The notes beneath the pieces were generated by a model, which did no database searches, was not told the origin of the DNA, and saw only the letters and a list, made by a program, of their open reading frames with translations. From Legionella drozanskii LLAP-1 (GTDB lineage: Bacteria > Pseudomonadota > Gammaproteobacteria > Legionellales > Legionellaceae), in assembly GCF_001467585.1 (NCBI RefSeq), contig NZ_LNXY01000020.1, forward strand, positions 899,286-963,285: a stretch of 64,000 nt of DNA, written 5' to 3'. This document shows positions 7,983-17,409 of the stretch, in pieces; within the stretch, counting starts at the first letter, position 1; each line of letters begins with the position of its first letter. The position numbers and the translations under genes are program-made.

Positions 7983-9395
7983 ATGTCAACTGCAATCGTA
8001 TGGTTTCGGCAAGATTTACGTTGTCAGGATAATCCTGCCTTAGCGACAGCCTGCGAGCAACATCAATGGGTTATTCCGATCTATATCGCCGGAAAAAATC
8101 CTTTGGAATCAGTTGGTGCTGCACAAGGTTGGTGGTTGCATCATAGCTTGTTGGCTTTACAAAAAGAGTTAAAAAAACAGGGCTTGGATTTAGCTCTAAA
8201 ACATGGACTTCCACTGGTGGTCTTGAAAGAGCTAATCAAAGAATTTCAGGTGGATGCAATTTATTGGAATCGTGGCTATGAACCAACGCGTATTGAGCAG
8301 GATAAAATCATTAAATCAGAACTAAAAACACTCGGTTTAACAGTTAAAAGTTTTAATGGTTATTTATTAAATGAGCCTTGGACAGTGAAAAATAAAGCGG
8401 GGGAAAATTTTAAAATATTTACCCCTTTCTGGAAGCAATGTTTGCGGCAAATAGAAATTCCCTCGCTAAAAACAATAAAGCATGGGCCCAGATATCCTGC
8501 CTTAAAATCTGACCAACTTAGCGATTGGAATTTATTGCCCAGCAGGCCAAATTGGGCTAAAGAATTTGCAGATTACTGGAAGCCAGGCGAAACATCTGCA
8601 ACTCAAAAACTCAATTTTTTCATCGAAAATCATCTGCAAAATTATAAAAATTATCGTGACGAACCGTTTAGAGTAGCTACGTCTTATTTATCGCCGCATT
8701 TACATTTTGGTGAAATTAGCCCCTGGCAAATCTGGCGAGCGATGGAAGAGGCAAAACTGACAAAAAACTATCATTTGGGCTCGATTGAATGTTTTCAGTC
8801 CGAATTAGGATGGCGAGAGTTTTCCTATCATCTTCTCTATCATTATCCGAATTTACCACAGCAAAATTTCAGACAAGAATTTGATAATTTTTCTTGGCAC
8901 AATGATCATCAAAACTTGTTGCGCTGGCAACGCGGTTTAACAGGTTATCCGATCGTGGATGCCGGGATGCGTGAATTATGGCGTACAGGTTATATGCATA
9001 ATCGCGTTCGCATGATCGTCGCCTCGTTTCTAGTCAAAGATTTGTTGATTGATTGGCGCAAAGGTGCTGAATGGTTTTTGTATACTTTACTCGATGCAGA
9101 CTTAGCAAGTAACTCTACTAATTGGCAGTGGGTTGCAGGTTCTGGCGTTGATTCTGCACCTTATTTTCGTATTTTTAATCCCGTTCTTCAGGGTGAAAAA
9201 TTTGACCGTCAAGGAGAATATGTAAGAAAGTGGGTTCCTGAGTTAACATCCCTACCGCTTAAATGGCTGCATAAACCCTGGGAAGCACCCGCGCATGAAC
9301 TTCCGATCCGTTTAGGCAGCGATTATCCCTACCCCCTTGTTGAGCATAATAGTGCCCGACAACTAGCGCTGGAAAAGTATAAGTCAATTAAATAA
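7983..9395 (+). CDS. phr: Deoxyribodipyrimidine photolyase (class I CPD)
   Basis: 470 residues, the usual length. The N-terminal photolyase domain (TAIVWFRQDLRCQDNPAL) binds the antenna cofactor. The C-terminal half has the FAD/DNA-binding signatures: GWREFSYHLLYHYP, WQRGLTGYPIVDAGMREL, TGYMHNRVRMIVASFLVKDL and NSTNWQWVAGSG. The enzyme uses blue light to split cyclobutane pyrimidine dimers. It is divergent from moxR and convergent, eight bases apart, with the DUF523-DUF1722 gene, a neighbour relationship also known from E. coli (ybgA-phrB). Confidence 0.95.
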   Translation: MSTAIVWFRQDLRCQDNPALATACEQHQWVIPIYIAGKNPLESVGAAQGWWLHHSLLALQKELKKQGLDLALKHGLPLVVLKELIKEFQVDAIYWNRGYEPTRIEQDKIIKSELKTLGLTVKSFNGYLLNEPWTVKNKAGENFKIFTPFWKQCLRQIEIPSLKTIKHGPRYPALKSDQLSDWNLLPSRPNWAKEFADYWKPGETSATQKLNFFIENHLQNYKNYRDEPFRVATSYLSPHLHFGEISPWQIWRAMEEAKLTKNYHLGSIECFQSELGWREFSYHLLYHYPNLPQQNFRQEFDNFSWHNDHQNLLRWQRGLTGYPIVDAGMRELWRTGYMHNRVRMIVASFLVKDLLIDWRKGAEWFLYTLLDADLASNSTNWQWVAGSGVDSAPYFRIFNPVLQGEKFDRQGEYVRKWVPELTSLPLKWLHKPWEAPAHELPIRLGSDYPYPLVEHNSARQLALEKYKSIK

Positions 9396-9403
9396 TCAGC
9401 GGA

Positions 9404-10351
9404 TTAAATGTGATTTCTTAGCATTAACTCGTCAGGGTAAGGTGATAAATAACTTTGACCCTCTAAATAGGGTTGTGGATGATTTATTAAATGATGATTA
9501 ACTAAGGTAAGGGGTACAATTAAAGGTAGTAATCCCTGCCGATAATTATTAATAATTGTCACTAATTCTTGTTTATCATTTTTACTGAGAACTGTTTTAA
9601 AATAGCCTAGGCAATGTTGTAAAACATTCGCATGCGTATTCGGTGTCGCAACCAAACTCATAATCTTCATGAAATTATAAATATATTCAGAGGCCAAAAC
9701 CGACAAATTTTTTTGATTTATTTGACTCACAAACTTACCCAAGTCTCGACTTTTACTAGGTTGATGAGCCATCAAGGTTAACTTATAACGGGTGTGAAAC
9801 TTAATGAGTGCATTCACTGTAAAATCGGATTCTCTAGTGGTTTGCCAATCATGATAAATAAATAGTCTTTCGATAAAATTTTCACGTAGTTTGGGATCGT
9901 TTAATCGGCCTTCTTCTTCAATAGGTAAACAGGGGAATCTTTCTGCAAGCACCTTGGCAAACAGACCTTGTCCTAATTTAGGTGCGACTCCTTTGTCTTG
10001 ATATACTTTAACTTGCTTCAGACCGCAGGTCGGTGATTGGCTTTTCAGTATATAACCACTAATATTAGTTAGTTGTTTTATTGTCGAATTAGCAAATTCC
10101 TGCATTATCTGAGTGTAATCTTGTTGCGGGTTATTCACCTCTACGAGACGGGGTGATTTAGGATTGCCCACCAAACGGATAGCTGCCCTCGGTATGCCTA
10201 AACCAATTGCAACCTCAGGACAAATAGGCAGAAAATCAACATAATTGGCAAGAAGCTCACATAAATAACTATTCCGTTTATGTCCTCCATCGAAGCGAAC
10301 TTTTTCGCCAATAAGACAGGAAGATATTCCAAGTAAAATGCGTCTTTCCAT
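9404..10351 (-). CDS. DUF523-DUF1722 fusion protein
   Basis: 315 residues. The N-terminal DUF523 part begins RILLGISSCLIGEKVRFDGGHKRN and keeps the conserved cysteines of ISSC, PICPE and SPTCG, which in the related thiouracil desulfidase TudS hold an iron-sulphur cluster. The C-terminal DUF1722 (YbgA-like) part covers about residues 180-300 (YHDWQTTRESDFTVNALIKFHTRYKLTLMAHQP...). The fusion is common next to photolyase genes. A role in handling sulphur-modified or damaged nucleobases is plausible but inferred. Confidence 0.85.
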   Translation of the reverse strand: MERRILLGISSCLIGEKVRFDGGHKRNSYLCELLANYVDFLPICPEVAIGLGIPRAAIRLVGNPKSPRLVEVNNPQQDYTQIMQEFANSTIKQLTNISGYILKSQSPTCGLKQVKVYQDKGVAPKLGQGLFAKVLAERFPCLPIEEEGRLNDPKLRENFIERLFIYHDWQTTRESDFTVNALIKFHTRYKLTLMAHQPSKSRDLGKFVSQINQKNLSVLASEYIYNFMKIMSLVATPNTHANVLQHCLGYFKTVLSKNDKQELVTIINNYRQGLLPLIVPLTLVNHHLINHPQPYLEGQSYLSPYPDELMLRNHI

Positions 10352-10388
10352 CGTCGTTCCTTTTACTCTAGAAAAAAATACTTCTGCT

Positions 10389-10838
10389 TTAACGTTTTTC
10401 TAGATAATCTTTTTGCAACTCAAGCGGCATTAACTCCTGCAAGCGCTCATAAAGTTCAATAATTTCAACACAAAAAACCAATAATTGCTGCCGATCATCC
10501 CATAATTCATAATCAATTCCTTTGCGAAATGCATATTGTCGAGAGAGCATTTTTAGTAAACGGATATCCTGATTGGACAATCCGAGCTCAGAACTTAAGA
10601 CAAGCAACTCAACGAGATTTTTGTGTTGATTGTTTGTTTTATAGTCATGAAGTAGATAGGCTTTTAAGGTTAACTCAAACGCCGAATACATGAGGGATAC
10701 AACAGGATCTAAAGTATCAATGACTCCTCGCCCGGAAATAATTATTTCCGCATTATCTTGCAATAAATGCTCGGCACAATAAGCATGTTGAGTCGCAATT
10801 TTAATCAATTCTAAAGGCGAATAATATTTTTTATCCAT
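10389..10838 (-). CDS. HEPN-like all-helical protein of unknown function
   Basis: 149 residues, almost all predicted helix, with a motif pattern (LIKIATQHAYCAEHLL..., PVVSLMYSAFELTLKAYLLH...) reminiscent of HEPN domains. The canonical HEPN ribonuclease motif RxxxxH is not clear, and no nucleotidyltransferase partner lies beside it. It may be a nucleic-acid-binding or dimerising helical protein. It is 37 bases upstream of the DUF523-DUF1722 gene in the same direction and may be co-transcribed with it. Confidence 0.5.
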   Translation of the reverse strand: MDKKYYSPLELIKIATQHAYCAEHLLQDNAEIIISGRGVIDTLDPVVSLMYSAFELTLKAYLLHDYKTNNQHKNLVELLVLSSELGLSNQDIRLLKMLSRQYAFRKGIDYELWDDRQQLLVFCVEIIELYERLQELMPLELQKDYLEKR

Positions 10839-10842
10839 TCAC

Positions 10843-10872
10843 TTACCCAAAAACAAAGACTAGCGGTATAAT
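10843..10872 (+). promoter_or_regulatory. Candidate sigma-70 promoter for the dus gene
   Basis: A perfect TATAAT at 10867-10872 is preceded by TTACCC at 10843-10848 with 18 bases between, about 40 bases before the dihydrouridine synthase start. The -35 match is weak. Confidence 0.4.
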
Positions 10873-10915
10873 ACTCGTAATCGCTGTTCATTTCATCCGT
10901 TCTTAGCGCAGTCAA

Positions 10916-11890
10916 ATGCAATCTTTCTTCAATAGTCCACTATCGATAGGAACATTAAATTTAGCACATCGCCTTATTCAAGGGCCTTTGGCAGGGTTTA
11001 GTTGCGCCCCTTTTCGAACCCTATTTGCGCAATTCAGACCCCCGGCTTACTGTGTTTCGGAAATGATTTCGGCCCATGATGTCATTCATAAGCATTCCCT
11101 GCATTCACGTTATTTGCATCGTGCTGTCAATGAAAAGCAGCTCTGCTATCAAATTGCGGGAACGAATCCGGTGATTATGGCGCAGGCAGCCACTCGTCTT
11201 GAAGCCATTGGGGCTAATTTGATCGACATCAATTGCGGTTGCCCTAAAACCAAAATTCGCAAAAAAGGTGCGGGAAGTGCTTTGCTGGAAAAACCTGAGG
11301 AACTCCTGGCGATTGTTAGCGCGGTACGCCAAGCCATTAAGATTCCGCTAACCGTTAAACTCCGTATTCTGGGAAATGAATCTGATTTTAAACTCGCTAA
11401 AAGTCTTGAAGAAGCCGGAGCAGACGCATTAATCATCCACGGTAGACGCTGGACCGAGGATTATGATCAAGCCAATAACTGGGAGCAAATAGCGCAAATA
11501 AAACAGCAGATAACCATTCCTGTTATTGCCAATGGCGATATTTCTGAGTACCAAAGTTTGCAAGAAGCCTTAAATCAGACCCGCTGTGATGCCTTCATGA
11601 TTTCTCGTGCAGGAACGGGTAAACCCTGGTTGTATCAAAATTTACTTAACCAAGAAACCATCCAAATTAGTGCAAATGAATCGATTGGTCTTTTTTGCCA
11701 ACATTTGCAAGGCTTGGCACAGTTAGAAAATGAATATAAGGCCTTATTACAAAGCAAATCGCTTGTCCGTTATTATTTCAGGAACCAGTTAGACGCGAAT
11801 CAATTACAAGCTTTTTATCGCTTGGACAAACTTGCCCAAGTAGAATCTTGGCTTAGATCATTCTTGACTAAGCTCGATGACAGTGCATAA
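10916..11890 (+). CDS. tRNA-dihydrouridine synthase
   Basis: 324 residues of the Dus family: an FMN-dependent TIM barrel that reduces uridines in tRNA. It begins with the FMN-site strand (LIQGPLAGFSCAPFRTL), carries the active-site segment INCGCPKTKIRKKGAGSALL with the catalytic cysteine, and has VKLRILG, the HGR motif (IIHGRRWTEDY) and NGDI...FMISRAGTGKPWL. The subfamily (DusA, DusB or DusC) cannot be settled by eye, so the modified position is left open. Confidence 0.9.
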   Translation: MQSFFNSPLSIGTLNLAHRLIQGPLAGFSCAPFRTLFAQFRPPAYCVSEMISAHDVIHKHSLHSRYLHRAVNEKQLCYQIAGTNPVIMAQAATRLEAIGANLIDINCGCPKTKIRKKGAGSALLEKPEELLAIVSAVRQAIKIPLTVKLRILGNESDFKLAKSLEEAGADALIIHGRRWTEDYDQANNWEQIAQIKQQITIPVIANGDISEYQSLQEALNQTRCDAFMISRAGTGKPWLYQNLLNQETIQISANESIGLFCQHLQGLAQLENEYKALLQSKSLVRYYFRNQLDANQLQAFYRLDKLAQVESWLRSFLTKLDDSA

Positions 11891-11933
11891 TGCCAACATT
11901 GTGTGGATTTATGAAACATAATAGGAAAAATAA

Positions 11934-12458
11934 ATGCCTAAACTCAAAACGATTATCGGCCATGCCTTTTTTATGGGTCGGTGGTTACAATTACCTCTTT
12001 ATATCGGTCTTTTAGTTATTTTAGCAGCCTATGTTTATCGCTATCTGATTGAATTAGCGCATCTTGTTATCAATATTAATGGTTTTGATGATACCCATAT
12101 TATGTTGGGAGTCTTAGATCTCATTGATGTGGTCATGATTGCTAATTTGCTCATCATGGTGGTACTTGGCGGTTATGAAACCTTTATCTCGCGCCTTGAT
12201 TTACATACTCATCCTGATCAACCTGAGTGGTTGGATCATTTAGATGCAGGAGCGATGAAAATTAAACTTGCGCTTGCCTTGATCGGTATTTCTTCCATCC
12301 ACTTATTAAGGACGTTTATTGATCCGACTAAACAAACTAATTATACGGTCATGTGGCAAGTAGTCATTCATTTGACCTTGCTTGTATCCGTCCTTTCTAT
12401 TGCTTTTGCGAATCGGTTACTGACAAAAACTCAGGAAGAAAATGAGAGGGTGGCTTGA
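11934..12458 (+). CDS. UPF0114 (YqhA-like) membrane protein
   Basis: 174 residues with four hydrophobic segments: LPLYIGLLVILAAYVYRYLI, VLDLIDVVMIANLLIMVVLGGY, KIKLALALIGISSIHLL and VIHLTLLVSVLSIAFANRLL. The pattern LDLIDVVMIANLLIMVVLGGYETFISRL is the UPF0114 signature. Function is unknown; it is an inner-membrane protein. It lies 43 bases after the dus gene and ends at a MITE-like repeat. Confidence 0.85.
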   Translation: MPKLKTIIGHAFFMGRWLQLPLYIGLLVILAAYVYRYLIELAHLVININGFDDTHIMLGVLDLIDVVMIANLLIMVVLGGYETFISRLDLHTHPDQPEWLDHLDAGAMKIKLALALIGISSIHLLRTFIDPTKQTNYTVMWQVVIHLTLLVSVLSIAFANRLLTKTQEENERVA

Positions 12459-12512
12459 CGGCATTGTTGCGTAGGTGAATTCCGAAGACTATTAACCCGT
12501 TCGGGCTGAGGT

Positions 12513-12749
12513 ATCTTCACTTTTTTTTTGAATAATAGTCGAGCCAAATCCAGTGTTTTACTGAACCATTCAGCCTGAGGATGAGCGCCAGCGACGTCTC
12601 GAAGGCCTGCCTGAGGTACTCGAAGGGGGGCTTTGCACCAAGGCTTCGAGACAGCGCTACGCGCACCCGAGCATCCTGAGGCTCTCGAAGGACTCAGCCC
12701 GAACGGATGGAGCAACACCTATTTTTGCTCAAAAAAAAGTGAAGATCCC
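12513..12749. repeat. MITE-like element, copy 1
   Basis: About 237 bp bounded by inverted ends: TCTTCACTTTTTTTTTGAA near 12514 and CAAAAAAAAGTGAAGAT ending near 12747. The interior is rich in smaller palindromes (GTCTCGAAGG, CTCGAAGG, CGTTCGGGCTGAG). The reverse complement of 17838-18090 aligns with it over its whole length with scattered differences. There is no transposase gene. It fills the gap between the convergent UPF0114 and SDR genes. Confidence 0.8.
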
Positions 12750-12849
12750 CCAGGCCTGCGGCTTCCTCAACCCGAACGGATTACGAACCTTTCTGGCATG
12801 TTTTTATCTAGATTTACGAAGAATTCAACCATGCGCAATGACGAAGAAA

Positions 12850-13599
12850 CTAAATACTCCGCCCGCCGTCCACATTGAGAATCTGCCCGGTAATAAAAGG
12901 ATTTTCCACAAGCGCCAATACCGCTTGCGCAATAAAAGCCGGATCGCCGTGTCGTTTTAGCGGTGTTTTAGCAATAATTTCATTCTGCAATTCCAACGAC
13001 AGTGCATTCGCTTGCTCGGGCCAAGCAATCGCTCCAGGCGCAATCGCATTAACACGTACCTGTGGAGCAAACTCACGTGCTAAGGCTTTTGTTTGCATGA
13101 CTAGCGCTGCTTTCGTTTGGCAATAGACAGTGTAATCTTTGAGTGGCCTTTCCGCATGAATATCCGTGAGATTAATAATGGCTCCCTGCTGCTTGGCAAG
13201 ATAAGGTTGAGCGGCAAGACTTAATAAAAATGGAGCTTTCACGTTAGTCGTGAATAACGCGTCCCAATCGTTCTCTTCAAAATGAGTTAAGGGAGTACGG
13301 GTAAAAATAGAAGCATTATTGACCAAAAGATCCAACTGCCCCGCCCAGGCAATAGTCTCAACAATCAAACGCTGAGCTGCCTCGTGAGCACAGAGATCCT
13401 GTTGTAAAACAACTGCAGAATCCGGGCGTTGTTGATTGAGCAGCTCTGCTAAATTCTTCGCCTCAGGCGAGGAATGATGACAATGAATAAGCACTTTAAA
13501 ACCTGCTTGATGCAGTTGTTTGGCGATGGCAGCGCCTATTCGTCGGCTAGCTCCAGTCACTAATGCGACTCTGATCGCTTGTTTATTGGCTTGATTCAA
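12850..13599 (-). CDS. Short-chain dehydrogenase, pteridine-reductase-like
   Basis: 249 residues. The Rossmann glycine motif is TGASRRIG (15-22), with the Arg typical of pteridine reductases. NNAS is at 94-97 and the catalytic Tyr159/Lys163 lie in YCQTK; the stretch RVNAIAPGAIAWPE is also typical of the PTR1/FolM group. The likely role is reduction of dihydrofolate or dihydromonapterin with NADPH. It starts at a TTG (13599) with GAGGA eight bases upstream, and is divergent from midA, which is followed by a PTPS homologue, so a pterin role fits the context. Confidence 0.8.
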   Translation of the reverse strand: MNQANKQAIRVALVTGASRRIGAAIAKQLHQAGFKVLIHCHHSSPEAKNLAELLNQQRPDSAVVLQQDLCAHEAAQRLIVETIAWAGQLDLLVNNASIFTRTPLTHFEENDWDALFTTNVKAPFLLSLAAQPYLAKQQGAIINLTDIHAERPLKDYTVYCQTKAALVMQTKALAREFAPQVRVNAIAPGAIAWPEQANALSLELQNEIIAKTPLKRHGDPAFIAQAVLALVENPFITGQILNVDGGRSI

Positions 13600-13634
13600 G
13601 GTAATGTTCCTCGTTTTATAAATTTTAATCAGTT

Positions 13635-14744
13635 ATGAGTTTATTAAAATCGATTCACACTCAATTAGAGCAAGGCGACCTGCCTTTTGTTGAGTTTATG
13701 CAACTGGCGCTCTATGCACCGTATGTTGGCTATTATAGTGCAGGATTACAAAAATTTGGTATTCATGGCGATTTCATCACCGCACCCGAATTAACGCCTC
13801 TGTTTGGACAAACACTTGCTCACCAATGCAAAGAATTATTAGAAACGCTGTCATCACCGGTTTTGTTTGAATTCGGCGCTGGTTCAGGGCGTTTATGTGT
13901 TGATCTCTTAACCTCGCTAGAGCGCATGTCTTGCTTGCCCCAAACTTATTACATTCTTGAAGTAAGTGCCAATTTACGTCAACGACAGACTGAGTTAATT
14001 CAACAAGAAATTCCGCATTTGTTTGATCGCGTCACTTGGCTAGAGCGCTGGCCTGAACAAGCATTCAACGGTGTGATCATTGCCAATGAAGTACTTGATG
14101 CCATGCCGGTGCATCGTTTTTTGCAAACGCCAGATAGTATCCAGGAAAGTTTTATTCGTCTGGATGACCAGGGCGAATTAATCGAAGTTTTTAAACCTTG
14201 CACTAACCCACGTTTACTCGATTATATCAAAAACAATTTTCCGCAGGAGCAAGTCCCTTATCTTTCTGAAGTTAATTTATTTATCGATGATTGGATCTTG
14301 CAGTGTTCTAACATGCTCAATCAAGGGGCGATGTTTATTATTGATTATGGCTTCCCAAGGCATGAGTATTATCACCCGGATCGCAATACCGGTACTTTGA
14401 TGTGTCACTACCAGCATCATGCGCACGCGAATCCACTCATTCATGTAGGCGAACAAGATATTACCGCTCATGTTGATTTTACTCATGTCGCTGAAGCTGC
14501 TTATACCGCTGGCTTTCATATTGCAGGCTATTGCAATCAGGCCTCTTTTTTGCTGGCTAACGGTTTGCTAAGCTTATTGGAAAATGAGGATAATGAGCCT
14601 GAGCGTATGAAAACACAGCAAGCGGTAAAACAACTCATTCAACCCAGCGAAATGGGCGAATTGTTTAAGGTGATTGCCCTCACCAAACAGATAGAATCAA
14701 CCTTAAGTGGTTTTCAATTGCAAGATAAACGAGCGAGTTTATGA
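13635..14744 (+). CDS. MidA-family SAM-dependent methyltransferase
   Basis: 369 residues. The N-terminal segment FMQLALYAPYVGYYSAG and the SAM-binding FEFGAGSGRLCVDLL (about 77-90), with ITAPELTPLFG and IIANEVLDAMPVHRF, identify the MidA/NDUFAF7 family (COG1565). In mitochondria the family methylates an arginine of a complex I subunit; bacterial substrates are mostly unknown. It overlaps the PTPS gene by four bases (14741-14744), so the two are translated together. Confidence 0.9.
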   Translation: MSLLKSIHTQLEQGDLPFVEFMQLALYAPYVGYYSAGLQKFGIHGDFITAPELTPLFGQTLAHQCKELLETLSSPVLFEFGAGSGRLCVDLLTSLERMSCLPQTYYILEVSANLRQRQTELIQQEIPHLFDRVTWLERWPEQAFNGVIIANEVLDAMPVHRFLQTPDSIQESFIRLDDQGELIEVFKPCTNPRLLDYIKNNFPQEQVPYLSEVNLFIDDWILQCSNMLNQGAMFIIDYGFPRHEYYHPDRNTGTLMCHYQHHAHANPLIHVGEQDITAHVDFTHVAEAAYTAGFHIAGYCNQASFLLANGLLSLLENEDNEPERMKTQQAVKQLIQPSEMGELFKVIALTKQIESTLSGFQLQDKRASL

Positions 14745-15238
14745 TAAAAAAATACTTAACTACTGTGGAATTACAAAAAGAGTCGATGAAATTTTCAGCC
14801 GGCCACACCACTATATTCTCGGCGACAGAACGCGAGCCTTTGCATGGTCATATGTATGCGGTTTATCTAGCCCTCACAACTTGGGTAGAAGAAAACGGGA
14901 TGACCTTTGATTATCGCTATTACAAAGAACGAATTCATAAATTATGTCGCTATTTAAATCAAACCTTTTTGATGCCGCAATTTTCACCTTTCTTAGAATA
15001 CGCTGAAGATGAAAATTATTATTATTTCACTTTTAATCATAAGAAAATACCGTTTCTTAAAGAAGATGTAACCCTCATGCCAGTAACGAATATCACCGTC
15101 GAAGAATTGTCGCGTTGGTTTGTTGAGGAGTTAATTAAAGATAAGGCGGAATTAGATCGCCACCGCATTGAAAAAGTCGTGATCAAGGTCTTTTCAGCGC
15201 CAGGGCAATCAGCAAGCCACGAATGGCAACGCAGTTGA
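14741..15238 (+). CDS. 6-pyruvoyl-tetrahydropterin synthase/QueD homologue lacking the catalytic Cys
   Basis: 165 residues of the PTPS/QueD fold. The zinc histidines are present in FSAGH and LHGH. In QueD and PTPS a cysteine stands four residues before the HGH histidine; here the segment is TEREPLHGH, with Arg at that place and Glu on both sides. This resembles PTPS-III-type enzymes, in which Glu replaces Cys and which can replace FolB (dihydroneopterin aldolase) in folate synthesis. The adjoining pteridine-reductase-like SDR supports a folate/pterin role. The four-base overlap with midA and the overlap with priA suggest one operon. Confidence 0.75.
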   Translation: MIKKYLTTVELQKESMKFSAGHTTIFSATEREPLHGHMYAVYLALTTWVEENGMTFDYRYYKERIHKLCRYLNQTFLMPQFSPFLEYAEDENYYYFTFNHKKIPFLKEDVTLMPVTNITVEELSRWFVEELIKDKAELDRHRIEKVVIKVFSAPGQSASHEWQRS

Positions 15239-17409
15239 AAACACGATATAAAATCTGTATTCCCCATACCAATCGCGATTATTTTGACTATCAGGCTGAA
15301 CATTTAAATCCAAGCATTGGCGCTCGCGTTTGGGTGCCTTTTCGCAATAAAACTCGTTTAGGGATAGTGATTGGTCAACATTCTTCGGAGGATGAAAGGA
15401 CTGAACTAAAGTCAATCTCTACCGTGATCGACGACCAACCGCTAATCAGCGAAACGCTACTTCATTTGTGCCAATGGGTGAGTAGTTATTATCAATCCCC
15501 TTTATCGGAAGTAATCCCTTTAGCCTTACCTAAAAAATATCGTTTAGGAGCCAAGAGAGAATTACCTACCTGTGATTATTATGAATTACTTGCCCCACAA
15601 GAGACAGCGCAGAAAAGTCTCGCTCCTCGAGCTAAAAAACAATTAGCACTTATTGATTGTTTAAATCAGCAAGGTTCTCTAAGTAAATCGGCCTTGATGA
15701 AAGAAGGTTTTAGTCAGTCGCAATTAAATGCATTACTAGCGCTTAATCTTATTTCAATCACTCAGAAAATTGCCCTCCCAGAACAGCCCAGTCCACCGTC
15801 TGACGCCCCATTAGCCTTGAATGAAGAACAAGCTTTTGCTCTGCATAAATTGACGGAACACCTACAGGATTATCACTGTTTTTTACTGCAAGGTGTCACA
15901 GGTAGTGGGAAAACTGAAGTTTACTTACAGCTCATTACCCAGGTGTTAGACCAAGGACGGCAAGTGCTGATCTTAGTTCCCGAAATTGGTCTCACGCCGC
16001 AATTATTAGCCCGCTTTACTGCACGATTTAGTGAACCGATGGTCGTCATCCACTCTAATTTAAACGAAACAGAGCGACAAGTGGCTTGGCAATTAGCTAA
16101 CGATAATCTAGTCAAATTAGTGATCGGCACACGCACAGCCGTTTTTACGCCAATGCCTTCTTTGGGTTTAATTATTATCGATGAAGAACATGATGCCTCT
16201 TTAAAACAGATGGATGGTGTACGATATTCTGCCCGCGACACGGCATTAATGCGTGCCTATTTAGCTAAGATTCCCATTGTCTTAGGTTCTGCCACCCCCA
16301 GTCTGGAGAGTATGCATAACTGTGTTTTGAACAAATACACACTTTTACGCCTTAACCAAAAAGCGTTGGCAACTTCTCCGTTGCGCTACCAACTTCTTGA
16401 TATTCGCAATGTTAATTTGCAACAGGGCCTAGCCACTAAAAGCTTAACTCTCATTGCTGAACATTTGGCACAGGGAAATCAGGTTTTAGTATTTATCAAT
16501 CGCCGCGGCTTTGCTCCGGTATTACTTTGTCATCATTGCGGCTGGATGGCTGATTGCCAGGCCTGTGATAGCCATCTTACTTTACATCGCAAATTAGGTA
16601 GGCTGGTTTGTCATCATTGCGGAATAATAAAAAAAATTCCTAGCCAATGTCGTTCTTGTCATAATACAGAATTGCTTCCTATCGGTGCAGGCACTCAACG
16701 TGTGCATGAGTTTTTACAAACCTATTTTCCCGACACAAATATTCTGCGGATCGATCGCGATGAGGTTAGAAAGAAGAATGAACTCGACCATCACCTAGAA
16801 CGAATTAATAAAGGTGAAGCACAATTAATTGTCGGTACCCAAATGTTGGCCAAGGGTCACCATTTTCCACGTTTAACTTTGGTGGTCGTGCTGGATACCG
16901 ATGCTGGTTTTTATAATCAAGATTTTCGCGCGCTGGAGCGCTTAGGACAACTTTTAACACAGGTTTCGGGGCGCGCGGGCCGGGCACAACATGCCGGGCA
17001 AGTGCTTATTCAAACTCATATTCCTAACCACCCCTTACTCAATCTGCTGATTCAACAAGGTTATGATGCTTTTGCCAAAGCGTTACTGGCGATGCGTCAA
17101 CATGCCGAATTACCGCCCTATCATTTTTTAGCCGTCATTCGTGCGCAAGACAAACTCCCCTCTAAAGTGCTGCATTTTCTTCATACCAGCAAAGAACAAT
17201 TGGAAACAGAAGGAATCCGAGTACTCGGACCCGCACCAGCTCCATTGGCTCGCAAAGCCGACCAACATCGCATGCAATTATTAGTCAAATCCTCCTCACG
17301 TAAAGTACTGCATCATGCACTGACGAAGCTCAGGCTCTGGTTGACAATGAACAAATTAAGCAATAATGTTCGCTGGAATGTGGATATCGACCCGATGGAT
17401 TTATCATGA
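15223..17409 (+). CDS. priA: Primosomal protein N' (PriA helicase)
   Basis: 728 residues, normal for PriA. An N-terminal DNA-binding domain (about 1-190) is followed by an SF2 helicase core with Walker A GVTGSGKT (224-231) and DEEH. Zinc-binding cysteine pairs are in CHHCGWMADCQACDSH, CHHC and CRSC, with QMLAKGHHFPRLTLV and QVSGRAGRA after them. PriA reloads the replication machinery at collapsed forks. The chosen ATG overlaps the PTPS gene by 16 bases; a TTG at 15235 overlapping that gene's stop is a weaker alternative. Confidence 0.95.
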   Translation: MATQLKTRYKICIPHTNRDYFDYQAEHLNPSIGARVWVPFRNKTRLGIVIGQHSSEDERTELKSISTVIDDQPLISETLLHLCQWVSSYYQSPLSEVIPLALPKKYRLGAKRELPTCDYYELLAPQETAQKSLAPRAKKQLALIDCLNQQGSLSKSALMKEGFSQSQLNALLALNLISITQKIALPEQPSPPSDAPLALNEEQAFALHKLTEHLQDYHCFLLQGVTGSGKTEVYLQLITQVLDQGRQVLILVPEIGLTPQLLARFTARFSEPMVVIHSNLNETERQVAWQLANDNLVKLVIGTRTAVFTPMPSLGLIIIDEEHDASLKQMDGVRYSARDTALMRAYLAKIPIVLGSATPSLESMHNCVLNKYTLLRLNQKALATSPLRYQLLDIRNVNLQQGLATKSLTLIAEHLAQGNQVLVFINRRGFAPVLLCHHCGWMADCQACDSHLTLHRKLGRLVCHHCGIIKKIPSQCRSCHNTELLPIGAGTQRVHEFLQTYFPDTNILRIDRDEVRKKNELDHHLERINKGEAQLIVGTQMLAKGHHFPRLTLVVVLDTDAGFYNQDFRALERLGQLLTQVSGRAGRAQHAGQVLIQTHIPNHPLLNLLIQQGYDAFAKALLAMRQHAELPPYHFLAVIRAQDKLPSKVLHFLHTSKEQLETEGIRVLGPAPAPLARKADQHRMQLLVKSSSRKVLHHALTKLRLWLTMNKLSNNVRWNVDIDPMDLS

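Noticed and set aside
7709..8032. Frame across the moxR/phr divergent region
   Set aside because: It overlaps both recognised genes in a different frame and has no family features; the gap is regulatory.
12431..12960. Open frames through the MITE-like element
   Set aside because: The sequence is a repeat with a second inverted copy whose frames are not conserved.
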